A DNA stretch of 19,705 bases from Nitrospira sp. UBA5699 (GTDB taxonomy: Bacteria; Nitrospirota; Nitrospiria; Nitrospirales; Nitrospiraceae). The notes under the pieces were generated by a model. The model searched no databases. It was not told where the DNA came from and saw only the letters and a list, made by a program, of their open reading frames with translations. This document shows positions 1 through 6,588 of this stretch, piece after piece; position 1 is the stretch's first letter; each line of letters starts with the position of its first letter. The position numbers and the translations under genes are program-made. The DNA lies in NCBI GenBank assembly GCA_002420105.1, contig DIHJ01000085.1:1-19705 (forward strand), in the 5' to 3' direction.

Positions 1-153
1 AGGGACTCATGCGTCGGTCCTTTCCGCTTGTTGTGAAGCGAGACATGCGCCCGTCCGGCGGAGCCGAGGGCGACGGTCATCCCGCCGTTTCGGCCGATGC
101 CGGCCGCGTCTTCATCGACTTGAGACCTCGAACGATGACGAGGGTGGAGTAAT

Positions 154-168
154 GCAGAGAGGATGCCG
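154..168 (-). promoter_or_regulatory. Candidate sigma54 (-24/-12) promoter pointing off the left edge
   Basis: On the minus strand the element reads CGGCATCCTCTCTGCAT, with GG (167-166) and GC (155-154) exactly 10 bases apart as sigma54 requires. It retains GGCA and TGCA of the consensus TGGCAC-N5-TTGCA but is weaker than the copy at 5026-5040. The predicted start is near 142. The palindromes centred at 281, 324 and 386 would then lie about 140, 180 and 245 bp upstream, a usual range for enhancer-type activator sites. Confidence 0.4.
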
Positions 169-272
169 CGGACGCCAATGGAGAATCCTGGAAGGTCGTC
201 TGAACAAAAACGGGGACTTGTATGCGCTGTTGCCGCCTTAACGCGAAACGGGACGACCGGTGGTCACCGTGT

Positions 273-289
273 CCTGCAAGTCTTGCAGG
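273..289. promoter_or_regulatory. Palindromic operator, TGCAA-N3-TTGCA type (copy 1)
   Basis: CCTGCAAGTCTTGCAGG is a perfect palindrome, with 8-base arms around a single T, in non-coding DNA. Its core TGCAA-N3-TTGCA is shared with copies at 317-331 and 5157-5173. It looks like the site of a dimeric helix-turn-helix protein. The Fis-like domain of the NtrC-type regulator encoded at 436-1794 is the natural candidate by proximity, which is inference. Confidence 0.55.
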
Positions 290-316
290 TTCTCCCGTTC
301 CGCCGGTGCAGAAGCT

Positions 317-331
317 CTGCAAATCTTGCAG
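317..331. promoter_or_regulatory. Palindromic operator, TGCAA-N3-TTGCA type (copy 2)
   Basis: CTGCAAATCTTGCAG matches 14 of 15 bases of the core of copy 1 (CTGCAAGTCTTGCAG). It has 6-base arms around a 3-base centre. The centres of the two copies are 43 bp apart, about four helical turns, so dimers bound at both would face the same side of the DNA. Confidence 0.5.
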
Positions 332-379
332 CGACGCCCGGGAGTCCGCGTATTCTGCGGAGCTTGGAGCCTCGTTCGG

Positions 380-392
380 CGCAACCGTTGCG
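380..392. promoter_or_regulatory. Degenerate copy of the same palindrome (copy 3)
   Basis: CGCAACCGTTGCG is a perfect 13-base palindrome that keeps the inner GCAA-N3-TTGC of copies 1 and 2 but has C:G instead of T:A at the outer positions. Its centre is 62 bp (about six turns) from copy 2. It lies 44 bases beyond the stop codon of the regulator gene, so it is non-coding. It may be a weaker site, or a short palindrome arising by chance in GC-rich DNA. Confidence 0.3.
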
Positions 393-435
393 GGTTGGGC
401 GGGTCAACGATCGGAGAGAGGCGGTGGCGCGGGGA

Positions 436-1794
436 TTACTCGCGGATGCCGTATTCCTTGATCTTGTATTGGAGCGCCCGAAGACTGATGCCGAGGAGCT
501 TGGCCGCTTTCTCCCGGTGGTTGGTGACCTCCGTTAGGGTGCGTCGGATGACCTCCCGTTCGATGTCATCCAAGGACGAACCCAGCGCGACGACCATCGT
601 ACGCCTGTCCTCCTTGCTCGCCTGAATGTCTTCCGGGAGATGCTCCGGCAGCACGACGGGGTCTTTCACCGTGACGACCATCCGCTCCATGAGATTTCTG
701 AGTTGGCGGATGTTCCCGGGCCAGGCGTAGAGCCGCAACAGCCGCATCGCGTCCTGCGACAAATCTTTCGGCGCGCGGTGATGCAGGGCGGAAAACTCGT
801 TCAGGAAACGGTCCACCAGCAGGGGGATGTCGTCCCCCCGCTCCCGAAGCGGCGGGAGCCGGACGGGCACGACGTTGAGCCGGTAGTAGAGGTCCTCCCG
901 AAAATCTCCCCGCTTGACGGCTTCTTCCAGATTGCGGTTGGTCGCCGCGATGATCCTGGTGTCGACCTTCACGATCTTGGTGCCGCCCAGGCGCCGGAAC
1001 TCTTTCGTTTCCAGCACGCGCAGGAAGTCGACCTGCGACTTGAGCGATAATTCCCCGACTTCATCCAGCAGCAATGTCCCGCCGTCGGCCAGCTCGAATC
1101 GTCCCATCTTGTTGGATATGGCGCCGGTAAAGGCGCCTTTTTCATAGCCGAACAGCTCGCTTTCGAACAGGTTTTCCGGGAGCGCGCCGCAATTCAAGGT
1201 GACGAACGGACCGTCGGCCCTGGGGCTCTTGTGATGAATCGCCCGGGCCACGAGTTCTTTCCCGGTGCCGCTTTCTCCCGTGAGCAACACGGTGACGTCG
1301 CTGTCCGCGACCATGTCCACCAGGTTGTAGACCCGTTTCATGGGCTCGCTCTCGCCGACCATGTGGTCGAAGCGCGTCCTGGTCTCGAGGCGGTCTTTGA
1401 GCCGTTTGTTCTCAAATGCCAGGGCATGGTGCTCCAGCGCTTTCTCGACCACCAGCGGGAATCGTTCGCGGTCGATGGGTTTCGTGAGGTAGTCGTACGC
1501 GCCGCACCGCATCGCCTCGACGGCGGTGTCGATGGACCCGTAGGCGGTCATCACCACGACTTCCGTGTCAGGCCATTGCTGCTTGAGCCGCCGCAGGAAT
1601 TCCATGCCGCCCATGCCCGGCATCTTGAGATCGGTCAGGACGAGATCGGCCGGCGCGGCCTCGAGCGAGTCAAGGGCCTCCTCTCCGGTTCCCGCTCCGC
1701 GCACCCGATGGCCCTTCTTTTCGAGCAGGGTCACCAGCGCGCCGCGGATGTTGATCTCGTCCTCCACGACGAGGATGCGCGATCCCGTCGTCAC
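436..1794 (-). CDS. NtrC-type sigma54-dependent response regulator
   Basis: This 452-residue cytoplasmic transcription activator drives sigma54 RNA polymerase when phosphorylated by its partner kinase. The receiver domain (about 1-120) has acidic pocket E11/D12, phospho-acceptor D55 in LTDLKMP, T83 and K105. The AAA+ domain has Walker A GESGTGKE (173-180), the sigma54-contacting GAFTGA loop (220-225) and Walker B LLLDEVGE. A Fis-type helix-turn-helix ends the protein (about 415-452). The start is GTG, overlapping the kinase stop as GTGA, with GAGG seven bases upstream; this implies translational coupling. The full domain set argues for a working activator of the AtoC/ZraR/HydG class. Its targets are unknown, but sigma54-like promoters with shared palindromes flank the operon on both sides. 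The TAA stop is followed by non-coding DNA. Confidence 0.95.
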   Translation of the reverse strand: MTTGSRILVVEDEINIRGALVTLLEKKGHRVRGAGTGEEALDSLEAAPADLVLTDLKMPGMGGMEFLRRLKQQWPDTEVVVMTAYGSIDTAVEAMRCGAYDYLTKPIDRERFPLVVEKALEHHALAFENKRLKDRLETRTRFDHMVGESEPMKRVYNLVDMVADSDVTVLLTGESGTGKELVARAIHHKSPRADGPFVTLNCGALPENLFESELFGYEKGAFTGAISNKMGRFELADGGTLLLDEVGELSLKSQVDFLRVLETKEFRRLGGTKIVKVDTRIIAATNRNLEEAVKRGDFREDLYYRLNVVPVRLPPLRERGDDIPLLVDRFLNEFSALHHRAPKDLSQDAMRLLRLYAWPGNIRQLRNLMERMVVTVKDPVVLPEHLPEDIQASKEDRRTMVVALGSSLDDIEREVIRRTLTEVTNHREKAAKLLGISLRALQYKIKEYGIRE

Positions 1795-3188
1795 GATGCC
1801 GCCTCGACGCTCTGAAGGTGGGCTGCGAGGGCGGGGAACCTCAGCAGAACCGTCGTGCCGTCGCCCGGAGCGCTCGAGACACCGATCGTTCCGCCGTGAT
1901 CCTGCATGATGCGATAGGCGATGGCGAGGCCCAGTCCGGTGCCGCTCGATTTGGTCGTGTAAAAGGGCTCGAACAGCCGGGGCAACGCCTCCTCCGGGAT
2001 GCCGATGCCCGTGTCCCGAACGGCGATGTCCACCCACCGCTTGCCGTCGGCGGTGCAGGCTTCCGCCGCGATGCGGCAACGGCCGCCCTGGGCCATGGCA
2101 TGGAAGGCGTTGACGACGATGTTCACCAGGACCTGGCTGATCTGTGTTTCATCCCCCTGCACGGGCGGCAGATCGCTCTCCACCGTGTAGTCCAGATGAA
2201 TCCCGCGTTCCTCCGCTTCGAATTGCATGAGCGCGACGATGTGCTCGATGACCTGCCGCACGTCCACCTCGTGGAGGCCCATCGAGCCGGGGCGGGCGAA
2301 CTTCATGAAGCCGTCGAGAATGCCCGACAGGCGTCGGCATTCCGCGTTCAACACATGCAGGTAGTGCGTCGTATCCTTCGTCGGGGATCCCCGCTCGCCG
2401 AGTTCTTCCTCGAGCAGGTGCAGATTCAAATCCATCGCGCTCAGCGGATTGCGCAGTTCGTGCGCCACGCCGGCGGACAGCGTGTGCAGCGCCGCGAGCT
2501 TTTCCGCCACCCGGACGCGTTGCTCCAGCGCCAGCCAGTCGGTGACGTCCTGGGCCTGCAGGATGACGCCGGCCGGGCGCCCGTCGTCCCCGGTCAATTC
2601 GGCCGTGGTGACGCGGATCATGTGCGGCGTGCGGTCCCGGCCCTGATAGGGGAGGTCCTTCTGGCTCACGTGCCGCTGCATCCGCAGCGCCTCGTCCAAG
2701 ACGTTGCGGATCATGCCGCCCGGCGCAAATGCCGACTCGTAGGAATGGCCCAGCAGATCCGCCGAGGAACGCGACAGGACCGCTTCGGCGGCGGGATTGA
2801 CGGCGGTAATCACTCCGTCGCGATTCAAGGTGAGCACGCCCGTCGGGATGCTCTGGAGGATGTTCCTCGCCAGTCCCTTGACTTCTTCGAGGGTCCGCCT
2901 GGTGCTGTCGTAGTGCAGGAACGTGATCACCGCGGCGACGCCGATGGCGCTGACGAGGAACACGAGCAGCGTGACGACGAAGAGATCGCGGTGCGAGTGC
3001 CAGAGCGCAGGAATCAATTCTCCCGGCACCGTCCGGTTCCCGGGCAGTTCTTGGAGCAGAAGTTTCTCCCGTTCCAGGCTGAAGAGCAGCATGACGGACA
3101 CGACCAGGGCCAGAATCAGGAGGACGGAAGCGATCAGCCGGTAGGGGACTCTGCGGAAGAGCGTGGCTTCAGGGATGGGTCTGAACAT
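1791..3188 (-). CDS. Membrane-bound PAS sensor histidine kinase
   Basis: This 465-residue sensor kinase is the evident partner of the overlapping NtrC-type regulator. Two transmembrane helices (about 18-37 and 69-91) enclose a short external loop of about 30 residues, too small for a folded sensor domain. A PAS domain follows (about 105-220, including PTGVLTLNRDGVITAVNPAAE). Next come the HisKA helix with phospho-acceptor H243 in AHELRNPLSA and a catalytic ATPase domain with an N box around N360, DTGIGI (392-397), FEPFYTTK (406-413) and GTGLGL (416-421). All catalytic boxes are intact. The layout resembles NtrB/ZraS/AtoS-like kinases. No clear ribosome binding site precedes the ATG at 3188. 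The signal is not evident; the membrane segments or the PAS pocket could sense it. Confidence 0.95.
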   Translation of the reverse strand: MFRPIPEATLFRRVPYRLIASVLLILALVVSVMLLFSLEREKLLLQELPGNRTVPGELIPALWHSHRDLFVVTLLVFLVSAIGVAAVITFLHYDSTRRTLEEVKGLARNILQSIPTGVLTLNRDGVITAVNPAAEAVLSRSSADLLGHSYESAFAPGGMIRNVLDEALRMQRHVSQKDLPYQGRDRTPHMIRVTTAELTGDDGRPAGVILQAQDVTDWLALEQRVRVAEKLAALHTLSAGVAHELRNPLSAMDLNLHLLEEELGERGSPTKDTTHYLHVLNAECRRLSGILDGFMKFARPGSMGLHEVDVRQVIEHIVALMQFEAEERGIHLDYTVESDLPPVQGDETQISQVLVNIVVNAFHAMAQGGRCRIAAEACTADGKRWVDIAVRDTGIGIPEEALPRLFEPFYTTKSSGTGLGLAIAYRIMQDHGGTIGVSSAPGDGTTVLLRFPALAAHLQSVEAAS

Positions 3189-3215
3189 GGCGTGTCACAA
3201 ATAGGGGAAAACCGG

Positions 3216-3244
3216 CCCGGCGTCACATGCTATCACGCGCCGGG
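3216..3244 (-). terminator. Hairpin between the ABC gene and the kinase gene
   Basis: The stem CCCGGCG / CGCCGGG (7 bp, 15-base loop) lies in the 90-base gap. On the minus strand it is followed by CCGGTTTTCC. The T-run is short and offset by four bases, so this is at best a leaky terminator or attenuator that could lower kinase/regulator expression relative to the ABC gene. Confidence 0.35.
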
Positions 3245-3278
3245 ACGGCTGTACACAAGGCGGCCCGCGCCGCGATCC

Positions 3279-4955
3279 TCAGACGACGGCGCAGCGATCG
3301 ACAACCTCCCGAACGGACGGGTCGTTCGTGACGAAGATCGCGGCCCAGGGTTCCTCCTTCGAGCACAGCCTCCGGAGGAGAATCTGCCGGAGGGCGGGTT
3401 CCATGTTGTGCAGGGTGCCGTCGAAGATCAGCAGCGGCGGGCGCGTCACGATGGCGCGGGCGACGAGTATGCGCAGAATCTGGCTCTTGGTATACCTGGT
3501 GCCTCCGGGGTCCACAGGGGTTTCCAGGCCGCGGGGCATCCGGTCGATGTCGTCTTCGAGTTCGACGAACCGGAGGGCCCATCGCAGGTCCTCGAAACGG
3601 ATCGAGGTCCGTCCCAGCGAAATGTTTTCCTCCAGGGTTCCGCCGAACAGGGTGGGCTGGGAATCCAGCACCAGTCCCCGGGAGCCGTTCACGTGGTCCA
3701 TCGTGACGTCGCGCAGATCGACGTCGTTGTACCGGACGACGCCCGCCGTCGGCCGGTAGAGACCGGCGAGCACCAGCGCCAGCGTCGATTTCTCGATGCT
3801 GGACCGGACCAGCGCCGCGATCTTTTCTCCCGGAGCCGCTTCCAGATTGACGTGCTCGAAGAGCGGCGGGGAGTGGGGATAGGCGAAGGCGACGTCCCGG
3901 CAGGTGAGGTGTACGCCGAAGAGGGCGGGGTCCGGCAACCGGGTGCCGGTGCCCGCGCCGAAGGCGTCGTGCTTGGGCAGGGCGAAGACGCGGTCCAGTT
4001 CGTCCAGAGAGGTCAGAATGTAGGTCATCGCGTAGATCCGGCGTGTGACCGTGTCCAGGTTGAGCAGCAGCGTGCCGACGATCACTTCGGCCGCGACGAA
4101 CTGTCCCAGCGTGATCTGGCCGACGGACAACAGCCAGCCTCCCAGGGCGATCATGCCGCTGTGACAGACGGCTTCCCAGACGACGATGCTCCGGTACTGG
4201 CGCCAGGTCAGCACGTTGGACCGCGCCCGGCGGGCCGCCAGGTATCCCTCGAGCAGGCGGTCTGTCCTGCCGATCAGGAACGGCGCGCTTTGGCTGGCCT
4301 TGAAATGGAGCCGGTTGCCCGCGATGTCTTGAATCCAGGTCATGACGTCGTAGTGCTTTTCCGAGACGGTCTTGGTGGCCCGGACTCCGCCCTGTCCCGA
4401 AACGACCGCCACCAGCGCGAATCCTCCGAGGAGCAGGACGTTATAGATCAGGAAATGGGGGTGGTAGAAGACGAGAATCGTCATGCCCGTCATGCCGGAG
4501 ATCAGAACGTTGATCACGTCGACGAGGACGACGATGACGGCCCGCGCCAGCAGTTCCGCTTCGATGAACCGGGACGCGTGGCTGGGCGTGAAGCTTTCCT
4601 GCCGGATGCGGGGCAGGTGCTCCGTCATGGCGAGCGCGATCCGCACATAGAGCCGTTGGAAGAGCGTTTCCGTGGCGCTGGTTTGCAGGACCCGGAAAAA
4701 GCCGATCGTCAGCAGGCCGATGAGCATGACCAGCGCGAACGTGACGATCATGATCGGCTCGATCGCGTAGGCGAAGGTGTTGGTGAGTTCCTGAACGGTG
4801 AGCGGGATGACCAGCGAGAAGAGGCCGATCGCGACGGCGTACGACACGAGGATGGTCAGCACCCTGGTCTCAAGCCCGATCAGGAGCCCGAGTCTGGTCA
4901 GCTCGCGGCCGAATGCGGTGCCTGCCGCCTGGTTGTTCCGTCTTCGTTCCGACAA
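3279..4955 (-). CDS. ABC-exporter-like protein with a degenerate (probably inactive) ATPase domain
   Basis: The architecture is that of a type-1 ABC exporter half-transporter: a membrane domain with about five to six hydrophobic helices (roughly residues 31-300 of 558) followed by a nucleotide-binding fold (about 348-558). Every catalytic motif is damaged. The Walker A region reads LVRSSIEKST (382-391) with no glycines and one residue fewer than GxxGxGKS. The signature LSGGQ is replaced by YTKSQ (488-492). Walker B LLIFDGT has G for the catalytic Glu. The D-loop reads HNME, and the switch His is Asn (N544 in VTND). Structural residues such as QxLRIxVARA remain, so this looks like selection for a non-hydrolytic fold rather than random decay; there are no internal stops. 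The protein ends right after the H-loop strand. TTG 4955 is chosen because AGGA lies six bases upstream and it falls downstream of the sigma54 promoter; the open frame extends further up. The substrate is unknown. Confidence 0.8.
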   Translation of the reverse strand: MSERRRNNQAAGTAFGRELTRLGLLIGLETRVLTILVSYAVAIGLFSLVIPLTVQELTNTFAYAIEPIMIVTFALVMLIGLLTIGFFRVLQTSATETLFQRLYVRIALAMTEHLPRIRQESFTPSHASRFIEAELLARAVIVVLVDVINVLISGMTGMTILVFYHPHFLIYNVLLLGGFALVAVVSGQGGVRATKTVSEKHYDVMTWIQDIAGNRLHFKASQSAPFLIGRTDRLLEGYLAARRARSNVLTWRQYRSIVVWEAVCHSGMIALGGWLLSVGQITLGQFVAAEVIVGTLLLNLDTVTRRIYAMTYILTSLDELDRVFALPKHDAFGAGTGTRLPDPALFGVHLTCRDVAFAYPHSPPLFEHVNLEAAPGEKIAALVRSSIEKSTLALVLAGLYRPTAGVVRYNDVDLRDVTMDHVNGSRGLVLDSQPTLFGGTLEENISLGRTSIRFEDLRWALRFVELEDDIDRMPRGLETPVDPGGTRYTKSQILRILVARAIVTRPPLLIFDGTLHNMEPALRQILLRRLCSKEEPWAAIFVTNDPSVREVVDRCAVV

Positions 4956-5025
4956 GGGCTGTCCTGGAAAGAGCTCGTTCTTGACCGATGGCCGGACCTG
5001 TCGCCGCGACCCTCTTTTCGAATAA

Positions 5026-5040
5026 GCAACGGCGGTGCCC
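5026..5040 (-). promoter_or_regulatory. Sigma54 (-24/-12) promoter of the ABC-kinase-regulator operon
   Basis: On the minus strand GGGCACCGCCGTTGCTT matches TGGCAC-N5-TTGCW at all but the first base of the -24 box. GG (5039-5038) and GC (5027-5026) are exactly 10 bases apart. The predicted start is near 5014, giving a leader of about 60 nt to the TTG at 4955. The palindrome centred at 5165 lies about 150 bp upstream, as expected for an enhancer site. Because the downstream operon itself encodes a sigma54 activator, autoregulation is plausible. Confidence 0.6.
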
Positions 5041-5156
5041 GGTGCGCGGCGCCGGTTCACGCAAGCTGATCCCGTTGAGATTGCAAAGGAACCGGCCGGA
5101 GACCGATCCCCTGCCGCCTTGCGATGGGGGCGCCGCGCCTCCTCTGTCACCAGGAA

Positions 5157-5173
5157 CCTGCAATATTTGCAGG
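5157..5173. promoter_or_regulatory. Palindromic operator, TGCAA-N3-TTGCA type (copy 4)
   Basis: CCTGCAATATTTGCAGG is a perfect palindrome (7-base arms, 3-base centre). It shares all 14 arm positions of CCTGCAA-N3-TTGCAGG with copy 1 at 273-289, almost 4.9 kb away. Both are in non-coding DNA about 140-150 bp upstream of a predicted sigma54 start on the same strand. It is probably the binding site of the sigma54 activator. Confidence 0.55.
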
Positions 5174-5482
5174 ATTCCCGGCGGGCGGCACGACGGGGCG
5201 AGCCGGCCGATTGAGAGGCGGAGACCACGGATGCGTAACCGGAGGCGGGATTCGGGCCCGCGCCTTCGCAACGCGTGCGGGCCTTTCGTCGAGCGGCTTC
5301 TTGTCCGATGGGAAGGTATGACGAGGGGGATCGGTGGCTCCGCAAGAACCGGACGGGAGTCTGCATAAACCGCAGGGCGGCGGTCCCTCACCCCGCGTGT
5401 CCGGAGCGGTCGGGCGAACGGGAGGCGGCCGGTCTCCGACCCCCATATGCCGGGGATGCGACGCCGGCGCGGTCAGACCGGT
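5174..5482. other. Non-coding stretch between operator and galT
   Basis: About 300 bases lie between the palindrome at 5157-5173 and the galT stop. Short open frames exist on both strands but have arginine/proline-rich, domain-free translations typical of GC-rich shadows. One GC hairpin (arms GGCCCGC 5255-5261 and GCGGGCC 5277-5283, followed on the plus strand by TTTCG) could be a weak terminator. Nothing else recognisable is present. Confidence 0.4.
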
Positions 5483-6487
5483 TCAGATTTCGGCTTCGCG
5501 AAGAAACTTCGCCGATTCCTCGGGCGAGACCGGGTTGATATAGAAGCCGGTGCCCCACTCGAAACCGGCGACCTGCGTCAGCTTGGGGATGATCTCCAGG
5601 TGCCAGTGGTAGAAGTCTCCCGTTTTCTCATGGAGCGGAGAGCTGTGCAGGATGAAGTTGTAGGCCGGCTTCGAGAGCGCCTTGTCCATCCGTCGCAACG
5701 ATTCCGAGAGAATCGGCGCCAGGAACTCGAACTGCTGCTTGTGGCTTTCTTCGAAATAGCCGGCATGACGCTTGGGCAGGATCCACATCTCGAAGGGGAA
5801 GCGGGGCGCGAAGGGCGTCACGCAGACGAATTCGGGATTCTCCGCCACGATCCGGTCGCCGTCGGACAGGTCCTGCCGGAGAATGTCGCAATAGATGCAG
5901 CGTTCCTTGTGCTGATAGTGCGCCCGGCAGCCGTCGATCTCCTCCATCACGCTGGTCGGGATCACCGGCAACGCGATCAATTGCGAGTGGCTGTGCTCCA
6001 GCGTGGCGCCGGCCGCCGCGCCGTGATTCTTGAAGATCAGGATGTACCGCAGGCGGACGTCCTTCTTGAGGTCGATGACGCGGTCCCGATAGGCCCACAA
6101 CACGTCTTCGATCCCTTTGGCGGGCATTTCGGCCAGACTGTCCTTGTGGACCGGCGTTTCGATGATGACTTCGTGCGCGCCGACTCCGTTCATCCGGTCG
6201 TAGAGCCCGAGCCCTTCGCGACCCAATTCGCCTTCGACCTGCAATGCGGGAAACTTGTTGGGGATGACCCGCACGGTCCAGTTGGGCGCGTTGGCCTCCG
6301 ACGGTTGAGGCCGGTAGGCCATGATTTCCTTCGGCGTGAGCCGTTCCTGGCCCGGACAAAAGGGGCAGAGGGCCGTCGAGATCGGACGGATCTGCTGCAT
6401 CTGGGCGAAGTCGTAGGGCCGGCCGCGCCGCTCCGTCGAGATAATCACCCAGCGGCCGACGATGGGATCACGTCTGAGATCAGGCAT
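5483..6487 (-). CDS. galT: Galactose-1-phosphate uridylyltransferase
   Basis: This cytoplasmic HIT-superfamily enzyme of the Leloir pathway exchanges UMP between UDP-glucose and galactose-1-phosphate. At 334 residues it is close to the usual 330-350. Visible elements are the N-terminal RRDPIVGRWVIIS, zinc ligands C41 and C44 (CPFC), H105 (GAHEV) and H165, and the active-site HSHSQ (165-169) with nucleophile H167, equivalent to the HPHxQ motif of E. coli GalT. The start at 6487 is chosen over an ATG ten codons upstream because the family's RRDP region begins here and GGAG lies seven bases before the ATG. It lies 101 bases downstream of the GH57 gene, separated by a palindromic repeat, so the two may be co-transcribed. 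No galK or galE is nearby; in this setting it may serve polysaccharide or glycogen metabolism. Confidence 0.93.
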   Translation of the reverse strand: MPDLRRDPIVGRWVIISTERRGRPYDFAQMQQIRPISTALCPFCPGQERLTPKEIMAYRPQPSEANAPNWTVRVIPNKFPALQVEGELGREGLGLYDRMNGVGAHEVIIETPVHKDSLAEMPAKGIEDVLWAYRDRVIDLKKDVRLRYILIFKNHGAAAGATLEHSHSQLIALPVIPTSVMEEIDGCRAHYQHKERCIYCDILRQDLSDGDRIVAENPEFVCVTPFAPRFPFEMWILPKRHAGYFEESHKQQFEFLAPILSESLRRMDKALSKPAYNFILHSSPLHEKTGDFYHWHLEIIPKLTQVAGFEWGTGFYINPVSPEESAKFLREAEI

Positions 6488-6518
6488 CGATTTACTCCAA
6501 TTCAGGCCAGGGGCCAAA

Positions 6519-6582
6519 GGTCAGGGGCTAGGGGACTGAGGTTCCGGCCCGATCTCTTACCACGAGCCTCTCGCCTCTTACC
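6519..6582. repeat. Intergenic palindromic repeat, copy A
   Basis: The left arm GGTCAGGGGCTAGGGG (6519-6534) is nearly complementary (13 of 16) to the right arm CCTCTCGCCTCTTACC (6567-6582). The left arm differs by one base from that of copy B (10481-10496), and GCCTCTTACCC is shared with copy B. It fills the GH57-galT gap and contains no gene. Confidence 0.6.
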
Positions 6583-6588
6583 CAGGTT

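Larger units (their letters stand above)
1..435. other. Intergenic regulatory region at left edge
   Basis: There is no convincing protein gene here. Short open frames exist on both strands but show no recognisable domain. The region holds three TGCAA-N3-TTGCA-type palindromes and a sigma54-like promoter pointing left, each listed separately. A minus-strand ATG at 10-8, preceded by AAGGA eight bases upstream, could be the start of a gene leaving the window. A competing ATG lies at 80-78, overlapped (ATGA) by the stop of a 12-codon frame that starts at 115. Only a few codons of either candidate are visible, so no product can be named. Confidence 0.5.

Noticed and set aside
163..537. Plus-strand open frame of 124 codons at the left edge
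   Set aside because: It overlaps the 3' end of the regulator gene and runs through the palindromes. It has no domain and no convincing ribosome binding site.
1818..5069. Plus-strand open frame of 1083 codons
   Set aside because: It lies antisense, codon-aligned, across the kinase and ABC genes. Its translation is rich in Arg, Asp, His and Gln with no domain; it is a shadow of high-GC codon bias.
5255..5283. GC-rich hairpin as a terminator
   Set aside because: The 7-bp stem is followed only by TTTCG on the plus strand, where no gene ends, and by no T-run on the minus strand.
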